12,308 bases of DNA. Origin: Ignavibacteriaceae bacterium. Its GTDB lineage: Bacteria > Bacteroidota > Ignavibacteria > Ignavibacteriales > Ignavibacteriaceae. The DNA is taken from positions 1-12,308 of the forward strand of contig JAPHUI010000196.1 of NCBI GenBank assembly GCA_026193755.1, in the 5' to 3' direction. Both the position numbers and the translations under genes were made by a program. Positions 6,263-12,308 of this stretch are shown here, piece by piece. The notes under the pieces were generated by a model. That model ran no database searches. It worked only from the letters and a program-made list of their open reading frames with translations, and had not been told where the DNA came from. The first letter of the stretch is position 1. Each line of letters starts with the position of its first letter.

Positions 6263-7438
6263 TTACTTCTTCAATTTCAGCATCATCGCTGCAGAAATTA
6301 ATCCAAACGCAAGACATCCCATCCACAAATAAAAAGGACCAAATAATTCCAGCGCTTCAGCACCGAGCCAGGGACCAACCATAAACGCAAAGCTGAAAGC
6401 CATCTGGAAAAATCCCATATACTCACCGCGTTGTTTTGGTGGTGCTATTTTCGCAACATACTCACCTGATGAGGGGAAGAAAATCATTTCACCGAAAGTC
6501 CAAACCACAATTAGAAAAACAATTGGAGGAATTGTATTGGTAAATGCCATCAAACCAAAACCAACCCCGCATAGAAGTGCACCAAGTGCAAGCGATTTTC
6601 TATCATCCCAGTTCCGCATTGCATCGTTTAAAGGGACCTCAATAAAAATTATTAAAACTGTGTTAACTGCTGTTAAAAATCCAAAGACGGCAGTTGTGTA
6701 GCCTAGTTCAGTAACGAGGAAAAGAGGTAAAGCACCGATGTGCTGGAAGAATACGATTTCAACAGGAATAAGGGCCAGCAGAAAATAGAGCAATCGTTTA
6801 TCCTTTAACACATTCACTTTTTTGTGAACATCGCTTTCTTCGTTTTCAACATTTTCTGAAGCAGGATGTTTTTCCCACGGAGAAAAAATCAGGAAGACTC
6901 CGGCAGCCAGTGCGGTAACTCCATCAACATAAAATAAAAGGTGGAAATTAATTGTGCTTAAAATTCCCCCAACTACCGGACCGATACTCATTCCTAAATT
7001 TATTGCAAGCCTGTTTAATGCGAAGGCAGTCTTTCTTCTTTCAGGCAAAATCTCGCTTGAAATAAAAGACATACTTGCCGGGCGAAAAGCTTCATTCAAA
7101 ACAGCCCAAACAAAAGTAAGAAATAAAAATCCTGTAAAGTTTGTAACTGCTGAGTATAAAAAAAGAAATGCACCTGTAGAGAGCAGAGAAGCGACCATTA
7201 ATTTTAACGAGCCAAGCCTATCGCTTAACTTTCCTGAGAAAGGTGAAGAAAGTAATGCGCCGATTCCATAAAATCCCAGAACGAGTCCCGCATCGCCAGT
7301 AGATACTTTTAGTTCCTGTTTTGCGTAAAGGGCAACAAATGGTAATACCATCGTGCCGGCTCTATTGATAAGAGTAGCAATGGAAAGTATCCAGATATTT
7401 TTCGGAATATTTTTTAATCCGCTATAAGGATTTTTCAA
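6263..7438 (-). CDS. MFS transporter, DHA1-like (drug/metabolite exporter type)
   Basis: This 391-residue polytopic protein fits the usual 12-helix major facilitator size. Motif A is GKLSDRLGSLKLM (69-81), in the loop after the second helix. A motif C-like glycine/proline pattern, LGMSIGPVVGG (148-158), marks the fifth helix and is typical of proton-coupled exporters. A charged central loop (about 188-213, with many Glu and Lys) separates the two halves. The N-terminus is short and basic before the first helix. The substrate cannot be read from the sequence; efflux of a small molecule is the family default. The start at 7438 is the first in-frame ATG before the first helix, and only a weak AGAAG lies upstream. 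It diverges from the gene set beginning at 7724 and has no clear terminator at its 3' end. Confidence 0.9.
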   Translation of the reverse strand: MKNPYSGLKNIPKNIWILSIATLINRAGTMVLPFVALYAKQELKVSTGDAGLVLGFYGIGALLSSPFSGKLSDRLGSLKLMVASLLSTGAFLFLYSAVTNFTGFLFLTFVWAVLNEAFRPASMSFISSEILPERRKTAFALNRLAINLGMSIGPVVGGILSTINFHLLFYVDGVTALAAGVFLIFSPWEKHPASENVENEESDVHKKVNVLKDKRLLYFLLALIPVEIVFFQHIGALPLFLVTELGYTTAVFGFLTAVNTVLIIFIEVPLNDAMRNWDDRKSLALGALLCGVGFGLMAFTNTIPPIVFLIVVWTFGEMIFFPSSGEYVAKIAPPKQRGEYMGFFQMAFSFAFMVGPWLGAEALELFGPFYLWMGCLAFGLISAAMMLKLKK

Positions 7439-7505
7439 ATGAATACTACTTCTGATGTTAATTGAACAAGAATTGGTTATTGAAGTTTTATCACAAATAA
7501 GTTGT

Positions 7506-7579
7506 GTAATGCCATTCCCGTGAAAACGGGAATCTAGTACTTTAATGGAAAATGGATTCCCACTTACGTGGGAATTACA
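7506..7579. repeat. REP-like element: two linked hairpins inside an outer inverted repeat
   Basis: Hairpin 1 is ATTCCCGT (7514-7521), a GAAA loop and ACGGGAAT (7526-7533). Hairpin 2 is ATTCCCAC (7556-7563), a TTAC loop and GTGGGAAT (7568-7575). Outer arms GTAAT (7506-7510) and ATTAC (7574-7578), plus GGGAATC/GATTCCC, make the whole unit an imperfect inverted repeat. It resembles the dispersed 'CATTCCCGCGAAAGCGGGAAT' palindromes found in many bacterial genomes. It sits between divergent genes, so it is not an ordinary terminator. Confidence 0.75.
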
Positions 7580-7633
7580 ACCCTACAAAAATAAGTCCAA
7601 AAACAAACTTCTCTAACCGGTAATTTTATGATT

Positions 7634-7674
7634 CTTAACTCAAAATTAACATTATCTTAATCATTACTTAACCT
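7634..7674 (+). promoter_or_regulatory. Pho-box-like array: four direct repeats, 11-bp period
   Basis: Four 8-mers separated by 3 bp start at 7634, 7645, 7656 and 7667: CTTAACTC, ATTAACAT, CTTAATCA and CTTAACCT. All share TTAAY at an exact 11-bp spacing. This is the layout of binding sites for PhoB/PhoP/SphR-type response regulators (the cyanobacterial SphR box is tandem CTTAACCT-like units; Bacillus PhoP uses TTAACA-like units every 11 bp). It lies 8 bp before a -7 element (7683-7690) and points toward the gene at 7724. Another OmpR-family regulator is possible. Confidence 0.62.
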
Positions 7675-7682
7675 CGACCAGT

Positions 7683-7690
7683 TAATTTTC
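7683..7690 (+). promoter_or_regulatory. -7 element of the promoter activated from the Pho-box-like array
   Basis: TAATTTTC matches TAnnTTTG at all but the last base. There is no TTG at the -33 position; the direct repeats occupy that region, as expected for an activator-dependent promoter. Transcription would start near 7697, giving a leader of about 27 nt with the ribosome binding site of the 31-aa gene inside it. Confidence 0.42.
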
Positions 7691-7723
7691 TACCGGTAAA
7701 CAACAATTTAAAGGAAAACCAAA

Positions 7724-7819
7724 ATGGACGAAACAATAAGATTTTTTATAGGAATAGCTTTATTTCTAGCCGTAGTTACATTCGAGTGGTTAAAAAATAG
7801 AGGTAGTAAAAGAGCCTGA
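7724..7819 (+). CDS. 31-residue single-pass membrane peptide, unknown function
   Basis: A short ORF starts with ATG at 7724 and ends with TGA at 7817-7819. It encodes a charged N-terminus (MDETIR), a hydrophobic run of about 15 residues (FFIGIALFLAVVTF) and a basic tail (EWLKNRGSKRA). AAAGGAAA (7710-7717), about 8 nt before the ATG, is a better ribosome binding site than that of the glycosyltransferase gene downstream. It is the first gene after the Pho-box-like array. The positive tail suggests that the C-terminus stays in the cytoplasm (N-out). It does not clearly match KdpF, CydX or other small subunits I know. It may regulate or anchor a membrane enzyme; that is inference. Confidence 0.6.
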   Translation: MDETIRFFIGIALFLAVVTFEWLKNRGSKRA

Positions 7820-7951
7820 TAGACTTTAACAATTTATTTAGCCCGGCTACCCTTCTAAAACTTAAATCTTATTTTATGCCATAGGCATTGATTCCCATAA
7901 TTACCTATTTTTCAATTCGGAAAATATTCTTATCTCATACTGAATACTTTA

Positions 7952-9274
7952 ATGGATAATAATTTGAACAACAAAGCCTGGGTTGTTTCTGCAGATATGG
8001 GCTATGGACATCAGCGCGCAGTATATCCGCTGCGGGATATAGCAGAAGAAGGAATAATTACAGTCGGTTCTTCGGAAGCTGTTTCAAAATCGGAAAAGAA
8101 ACTCTGGAAACGACTACTAAACGCTTACGAATTTTTTTCCCGTGCAAAAGGGTTTCCGGTAATTGGTCCTCCTCTTTTTTCTATGCTTGACTCGCTTATG
8201 CGTATTCCTTCTTTTTACCCAATGAGGAATTTATCAAACAGCACTTTCCAGGTAAACCTTCTTGAGTCATTGATTGAAAAAGGTTTGTGTAAAGGAATGC
8301 TTGATAAAACTTCAACAAAAATTCTTCCGCTGGTAACTTCCTTTTATGCATCAGCAATTGCGGCGGATAAAAATGGATTCAATAAGATTTATTGTATAAT
8401 TTGTGACGCAGATATCAATCGTGTCTGGGTTGCAAAGCAGCCTTGGGAGAGCAGGATTGAATATTTTGCGCCCTGCGGTAAAGCTGCACAAAGATTAAAA
8501 GCTTACGGCGTTCCCGAAGAAAGAATCCATCTTACAGGTTTTCCTCTTCCAACAGAACTTCTTGGTGATGAAAACCTTTCTGTGTTGAAAAAAGATCTTG
8601 CACAAAGATTATTTTATCTTGATCCCAAAGGAAAGTTCTGGGCAAGGCACGGAAGGAATGTGGAATATTTTTTAGGAAAAGAAAACTGTGTTTTCAGGAA
8701 TGAAAGAAAGTTAACGATTACTTATGCAGTAGGTGGTGCTGGTGCGCAGAGAGAAATTGGTGGAATGATAGCAAAGAGCTTAATGGAAAAACTTAAAGCG
8801 GGTGAAATAAAATTAAATCTGGTTGCGGGAATAAGGAAGGATGTTTACGATTATTTTGAGTCTGTTAAGAAAGATATTGATCCTGATGGTAATAGTATAA
8901 ATATCATTTATGCAAAATCGTTGCAAGAATATTTTGATCTCTTCAATCAATTTTTGCACGACAGTGACATACTTTGGACAAAGCCCAGCGAGCTTTCTTT
9001 CTACTGTGCTTTGGGCTTACCGATAATTATGAGTCCGGTGATTGGCTCACAGGAAAGGTTTAACAGGAAGTGGCTTCGCGAAGTTCAGGCTGCAGTTAAA
9101 CAGGAAAAGCCCGAATACACAGATCAATGGTTGAACGATTTGCTAAACAGGGGAACGCTGGCTGAATCTGCGTGGGATGGATTTCTAAAAGCGAGGAAGC
9201 TGGGCACATTTAAAATTAAACAAGTTCTAAAAAACGGGTTTCTTGAAAAACAAACTGACCCGGTATTAAGATAA
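7952..9274 (+). CDS. MGDG-synthase/GT28-like glycosyltransferase, divergent
   Basis: This 440-residue cytoplasmic or membrane-peripheral protein has the two-domain GT-B layout of the MurG/MGDG-synthase group. The N-terminal acceptor motif is SADMGYGHQRA (13-23), comparable to the T-GGGH of diacylglycerol glycosyltransferases. LTGFPLPTELLG (194-205) marks the domain linker, AVGGAGAQREIG (259-270) begins the donor-binding domain, and TKPSELSFYCALGLPIIM (343-360) with SQERFN (366-371) corresponds to the E-rich nucleotide-sugar-binding region. The family transfers a sugar from UDP-sugar to a lipid acceptor; sugar and lipid are not predictable here. The start at 7952 is the only ATG after the in-frame stop at 7898, and it has no Shine-Dalgarno site. 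The 132-bp gap from the small ORF holds no terminator. The next gene follows 5 bp after the stop. Confidence 0.8.
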   Translation: MDNNLNNKAWVVSADMGYGHQRAVYPLRDIAEEGIITVGSSEAVSKSEKKLWKRLLNAYEFFSRAKGFPVIGPPLFSMLDSLMRIPSFYPMRNLSNSTFQVNLLESLIEKGLCKGMLDKTSTKILPLVTSFYASAIAADKNGFNKIYCIICDADINRVWVAKQPWESRIEYFAPCGKAAQRLKAYGVPEERIHLTGFPLPTELLGDENLSVLKKDLAQRLFYLDPKGKFWARHGRNVEYFLGKENCVFRNERKLTITYAVGGAGAQREIGGMIAKSLMEKLKAGEIKLNLVAGIRKDVYDYFESVKKDIDPDGNSINIIYAKSLQEYFDLFNQFLHDSDILWTKPSELSFYCALGLPIIMSPVIGSQERFNRKWLREVQAAVKQEKPEYTDQWLNDLLNRGTLAESAWDGFLKARKLGTFKIKQVLKNGFLEKQTDPVLR

Positions 9275-9279
9275 ACGTG

Positions 9280-10410
9280 ATGAGTGAAAAGAAAAAATAT
9301 CTGTTTGTATACTTAAAGACGGGCGGAGGACATCTTGCCCCTGCGCGAGCAATCTTTAATTATATGAATAAGCATTTTTCCGACACCGCCGAACCTAAAT
9401 TAATATATGGATTTGAAAAAACTCCGCGCTGGGTACAATTCATAATAGAAGACGGATACAGAATGCTTCAATACACAGGCAAATGGTTTTTCGAATTTCT
9501 GTACGCAATAAACAAAATCCCGCTTGTTGCCAGGGTTACCTGTAATCTTATTGCACCCTTTATGAAGAAATATCTGGAAGAAGTGATATTGAAGGAACAA
9601 CCTGATAAAATAGTTATCTTCCATTTTTTCTGTATTATCCCGGTTTTCAAAATCTTAAGGAAAAACAAATTATCTATACCTGTACAAACGGTTATCACTG
9701 ATCCATTTACTCCACACCCGATGTGGTTCCTGGAAAAGAGGCAGGACTTTATTGTTTTCAGTAAAGATCTGGAAGAGAAAATAATTAAAATGAAAAAAAA
9801 TTATCCCGTAAAGAATTTTCCTTTTGTGATTGACGATAAATTTTCGACATCTCTTTCATCCGATAAAATTATTTCAGTTAAGAAGAGATTCGAATATGAT
9901 CCGGCTAAAAAGATGATTCTTATTCTTGGCGGTGGAGATGGTATACCAAAAGGGGAGAGAATATTGGAGAAGATTCTTGAAGCACAAATAAATACTGAAA
10001 TAGGAATAGTCTGTGGAAAGAATGAAGTGTTGCAAAAGGGCATTGAGAATTTGAAGAAAAGATACAAAGCTGACCATTTGAAGATTTATAGCTATGTTGA
10101 TTTTATTTACGAACTGATTAATATTTCCAATGTCGTAATAACAAAATGTGGTGCTTCAACAATTATGGAAATATTGAACCTGAAGAAAGTGCCGGTTGTA
10201 AATGATTACATCTGGGAACAGGAACAGGGAAATGTTGATTACCTCATAGATAAAAAGCTGGGTATCTATGAGCCAAAAATTGAAAAGCTTCCAGGGATAG
10301 TTAAAAAACTACTTGAAGATGAACAGTTTTATTTGAGCTATAAAGAAAATATCCTAAAAGAAAAAATTAATAACGGAGTAAAAGAGCTTTCTGAATATAT
10401 ACGAAATTGA
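9280..10410 (+). CDS. MGDG-synthase family glycosyltransferase (diacylglycerol glycosyltransferase-like)
   Basis: This 376-residue GT-B enzyme has a clear MGDG-synthase N-terminal domain, with TGGGHLAPARAI (14-25) and VITDPFTPHPMWF (138-150), the acceptor-side signature. The GT28 C-terminal domain shows LILGGGDGIPKGERIL (214-229), ITKCGASTIMEILNLKKVPV (287-306) and EQEQGN (313-318), the sites that hold the UDP-sugar. Family members glycosylate diacylglycerol (or undecaprenyl lipids for MurG) at the cytoplasmic face of the membrane. The gene starts 5 bp after the previous stop, so they are cotranscribed; ATG at 9280 is preferred over the GTG directly before it at 9277. The two enzymes are not close paralogues and may act in sequence, for example making mono- then diglycosyl lipids; this is inference from pairing. 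Confidence 0.88.
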   Translation: MSEKKKYLFVYLKTGGGHLAPARAIFNYMNKHFSDTAEPKLIYGFEKTPRWVQFIIEDGYRMLQYTGKWFFEFLYAINKIPLVARVTCNLIAPFMKKYLEEVILKEQPDKIVIFHFFCIIPVFKILRKNKLSIPVQTVITDPFTPHPMWFLEKRQDFIVFSKDLEEKIIKMKKNYPVKNFPFVIDDKFSTSLSSDKIISVKKRFEYDPAKKMILILGGGDGIPKGERILEKILEAQINTEIGIVCGKNEVLQKGIENLKKRYKADHLKIYSYVDFIYELINISNVVITKCGASTIMEILNLKKVPVVNDYIWEQEQGNVDYLIDKKLGIYEPKIEKLPGIVKKLLEDEQFYLSYKENILKEKINNGVKELSEYIRN

Positions 10411-10446
10411 TGATACTTTTTTGAAATTATTTAACGGAGAAGAGAA

Positions 10447-11256
10447 ATGAGACGGAGTTTTAAGCTTGCATCAATAATTATTTTAATATCTGCCGGTTCT
10501 TTTTTATTACATGCACAGGGCTTCAATCTTTACAACACTGAAGAAAAATTAATTCCTTCAACTATTGTGGAAGATACTTTTCACATTTTCATAAGCGTGC
10601 CCGACAACTACAACACTACTGATAAATCATACCCGGTTCTTTACGTTTTAGATGGAGATGTTGCTTATGGGATGGCTGCAAGCATTGCTCGTTATTTACA
10701 GATTGGTGAAAATATTCCTAAGCTAATAGTGGTAGGAATTGGCTACGGTTCTATTGATCAATCGGCAGGGAATAAACGCAAGAGAGACTACAGACCAACT
10801 GCTGTGGGCGGGGCTGAAAATTTTTTATCTTTCCTGAAAAATCAATTAATTCCTTATATCGATTCCAATTACCGGACGATTCCCGGGGATAGAACAATTA
10901 ATGGCTATTCAATCGGAGGACTTTTTGCATTATATACACTTTTCACACAACCCGAAACATTCAGCCGTTACATTATCGGTAGTCCCTACCTGACATGGGA
11001 GAATGGAATAATCTATGACTATGAAGAAAATTCTCCAGAAAAAATTGGAGATAAAGAAATAAATCTTTTTATTTCTGTCGGAAGCGAGGAATCAGATAAA
11101 AAATATTTTAACCCTATAGACGAGATTGTTACTAAAATACAGAAGAGAAACTATTCGGGATTACAAATCGAAACTAAAGTATTCGATGGCTCGACCCATC
11201 TTATGGGTCCTCCCGAAGCTTTGACTCACGGATTAATATCTGTATTTGGGAAATAA
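10447..11256 (+). CDS. Exported alpha/beta-hydrolase esterase (putative esterase family, IroE-like)
   Basis: This 269-residue protein begins with a signal peptide (about 1-24, ending LLHAQ). The PF00756-type esterase fold is shown by YPVLYVLDGD (62-71), the nucleophile elbow GYSIGG (153-158) with Ser155, an acid candidate in VGSEESD (Glu214 or Glu215), and His251 in DGSTHLMG. The triad is intact. Relatives hydrolyse enterobactin-type esters, S-formylglutathione or acyl esters, so the substrate is open. Activity would be periplasmic or extracellular. GGAGA at 10436-10440 is 6 nt before the ATG. It starts 36 bp after the second glycosyltransferase with no terminator between, so it may share that transcript. 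A link to lipid turnover is suggested only by position. Confidence 0.88.
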   Translation: MRRSFKLASIIILISAGSFLLHAQGFNLYNTEEKLIPSTIVEDTFHIFISVPDNYNTTDKSYPVLYVLDGDVAYGMAASIARYLQIGENIPKLIVVGIGYGSIDQSAGNKRKRDYRPTAVGGAENFLSFLKNQLIPYIDSNYRTIPGDRTINGYSIGGLFALYTLFTQPETFSRYIIGSPYLTWENGIIYDYEENSPEKIGDKEINLFISVGSEESDKKYFNPIDEIVTKIQKRNYSGLQIETKVFDGSTHLMGPPEALTHGLISVFGK

Positions 11257-11289
11257 TAGAAAACGTATTAGTAATTTAAACTATATTGC

Positions 11290-11322
11290 TCACTCTCCTT
11301 GGGAGAGGGTTGGGTAGAGGCT
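11290..11322. repeat. Dispersed palindromic repeat, CTCTCC-TTG-GGAGAG type
   Basis: CTCTCC (11293-11298) and GGAGAG (11302-11307) flank a 3-nt loop, followed by GGTTGGGTAGAGGCTT. This resembles the dispersed 'CCCTCTCC..GGAGAGGGTTGGGGTGAGG' repeats common in bacterial genomes. It lies between convergent genes and may add transcript-end protection, but it has no T tract. Confidence 0.5.
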
Positions 11323-11323
11323 T

Positions 11324-12232
11324 CTAATGATGTTCACCCCACATTTTTTCTCCGGCGGTTATTCTGAGCTTGAGATAATTATCCTTTGGAGGTAGAGGAC
11401 AAGTTGCAAACCTCGTAAAAACGCAAGGTGGATTGTAAGCCCGGTTAAAATCTAAAATTACAATTCCGTTTGAATCCGGTTTATCAGTATAAAGAAATCT
11501 TCCGGCACCGTAAGTTTCGTTTCCGCTTGTCTCGTCTGCGAAAATAAACCATATCCTGTTGCCTCCCGCATCTAAAGCATCCATTCTATAAGTTTGGTTG
11601 TCTTTTCTAAATACGACCGCACCGGGAGAATTTTCTTCTTCCGAGGTTCCGATAATATCCGGTATTGTTATTTTTTTAGGAGGATCAAACTTCTCAAACT
11701 TTGCTTCTATTCTCCAATCGACATTAACAGGAAATCTTTCTATATCTCTGAATGTTTTGAGAAGACGTGCATTGAGGTCACGCAATCGGATGGCGTATCC
11801 TTTTACTCGTTTTATTATGTACCATCTCAGTGAACCAAGCGCTAGAATGGTTGGCTCTTCTGTATGATCATCCTTCAATATCATTTCATTAACAGGCTTG
11901 TTATTATTTAAAACAGAAACACCGGGTAAAACATTAATCTTAACTGTTGAATCTTTAAGAAAAAGTGATCCGATGTGTTCAGGTCCGGAAGGAAAAATTA
12001 TATCGTTATCTTTAGCTGAACCGAATTTGTTCTCACCATCTTTCAACCAGAATAGTCCAACAAGATTAAGCCATCCGGTTTCTTCTTTCAGTCTGGAAAT
12101 TCTTTTTTGATGCCATTCGTTTACTTCATTAATGTATTCCGGAGTTCCTTTTTGTTCGAAGGTTTCATTTTTACAGGAATAAATTGAAAGTAATGTTATG
12201 AGTGCAACGGAGAAGAATAATATTTTTTTCAT
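11324..12232 (-). CDS. DUF1684 lipoprotein
   Basis: This 302-residue lipoprotein has a signal peptide with Cys20 after IYS. The DUF1684 (PF07920) signature segments are WLNLVGLFWLKDGENKFG (54-71), YGAGRFLY near 240, and the C-terminal conserved block around 261-285 (DFNRAYNPPC, then ATCPLPP), followed by AGEK (293-296). The invariant Asn-Pro-Pro-Cys and the second Cys278 are present. The family is common in Bacteroidota and Actinobacteria, is roughly this length and has no established biochemical function. The product should be membrane-anchored on the periplasmic side. No Shine-Dalgarno site precedes the ATG at 12232, but a good promoter lies 30-60 bp upstream. It converges with the esterase gene, 67 bp away. 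Confidence 0.9.
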   Translation of the reverse strand: MKKILFFSVALITLLSIYSCKNETFEQKGTPEYINEVNEWHQKRISRLKEETGWLNLVGLFWLKDGENKFGSAKDNDIIFPSGPEHIGSLFLKDSTVKINVLPGVSVLNNNKPVNEMILKDDHTEEPTILALGSLRWYIIKRVKGYAIRLRDLNARLLKTFRDIERFPVNVDWRIEAKFEKFDPPKKITIPDIIGTSEEENSPGAVVFRKDNQTYRMDALDAGGNRIWFIFADETSGNETYGAGRFLYTDKPDSNGIVILDFNRAYNPPCVFTRFATCPLPPKDNYLKLRITAGEKMWGEHH

Positions 12233-12262
12233 TTGTGAATTCTGATTGTTTATAGTGATACG

Positions 12263-12294
12263 TAAAATTACCTTATCACAAAGGAAAGTTCAAA
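12263..12294 (-). promoter_or_regulatory. Bacteroidota-type promoter for the DUF1684 gene
   Basis: On the - strand, TTTG (12294-12291), a 20-bp spacer and TAATTTTA (12270-12263) fit the TTTG-N20-TAnnTTTG pattern with one mismatch at the last base. The implied leader is about 25 nt. Confidence 0.5.
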
Positions 12295-12308
12295 TGAAGG
12301 AATAAGTA

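Noticed and set aside
7514..7575. Possible CRISPR-like repeat pair
   Set aside because: Only two hairpin units, differing in sequence and in inverted overall arrangement, with no spacer series or cas genes; it fits a REP-like element.
7876..7888. ATGCC-ATA-GGCAT palindrome between the 31-aa ORF and the first glycosyltransferase
   Set aside because: 5-bp stem with no T tract or link to a start site; likely chance.
9400..10077. Several - strand frames within the second glycosyltransferase gene
   Set aside because: Shadows of a frame with clear MGDG-synthase motifs.
11293..11322. Terminator between the esterase and DUF1684 genes
   Set aside because: The hairpin has no T tract in either direction and resembles a known type of dispersed repeat instead.
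11594..11867. Two overlapping + strand frames opposite the DUF1684 gene
   Set aside because: The DUF1684 frame has conserved motifs across this stretch; the antisense frames have no recognisable features.

Overview
The window looks like chromosome from the Bacteroidota/Chlorobiota side of the tree, most plausibly an Ignavibacteria-type organism. This is inferred from AT-rich DNA, lipoproteins and 'AQ'-ending signal peptides, a protein homologous to part of the type IX secretion protein SprA, and promoters matching the Bacteroidota pattern TTG-N20-TAnnTTTG. Several genes also have strong Shine-Dalgarno sites (AAGGAGGTG before the gene at 3451), which most Bacteroidia lack but their deeper relatives keep. 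No 16S or marker gene is present, so the assignment is tentative.

Layout. (1) 1-1200, + strand: the 3' end of a type II NADH dehydrogenase gene, then a small RRM RNA-binding protein gene with its own consensus promoter, a leader of about 125 nt and a strong terminator. (2) 1196-2743, - strand: a GNAT acetyltransferase/nitrilase-superfamily fusion that converges on that terminator. (3) 3002-4701, + strand: two overlapping genes for a small lipoprotein and a coiled-coil protein anchored at its C-terminus, closed by a terminator. (4) 4878-5900, - strand: a lipoprotein that appears to be a free-standing piece of SprA. It sits between two copies of a 14-bp direct repeat. (5) 6263-7438, - strand: an MFS exporter-like transporter. 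(6) 7439-7723: a divergent intergenic region with a two-hairpin REP-like repeat and a four-unit direct repeat of period 11 bp that closely resembles a Pho box. (7) 7724-11256, + strand: a 31-residue membrane peptide, two glycosyltransferases of the MGDG-synthase/GT28 type and an exported esterase. (8) 11324-12232, - strand: a DUF1684 lipoprotein with its own Bacteroidota-type promoter.

The most interesting reading is region 6-7. A Pho-box-like array lies directly before a good -7 element, a short leader and a set of genes that includes two enzymes of the family that makes glycolipids from diacylglycerol. This suggests a phosphate-starvation membrane-lipid remodelling cluster in which glycolipids replace phospholipids, with a previously unannotated 31-aa membrane peptide as its first gene. 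The array and gene order are visible in the sequence; the regulator and lipid products are inference. The second notable item is the stand-alone SprA-like lipoprotein. No CRISPR array, tRNA, rRNA, transposase or phage gene was seen.
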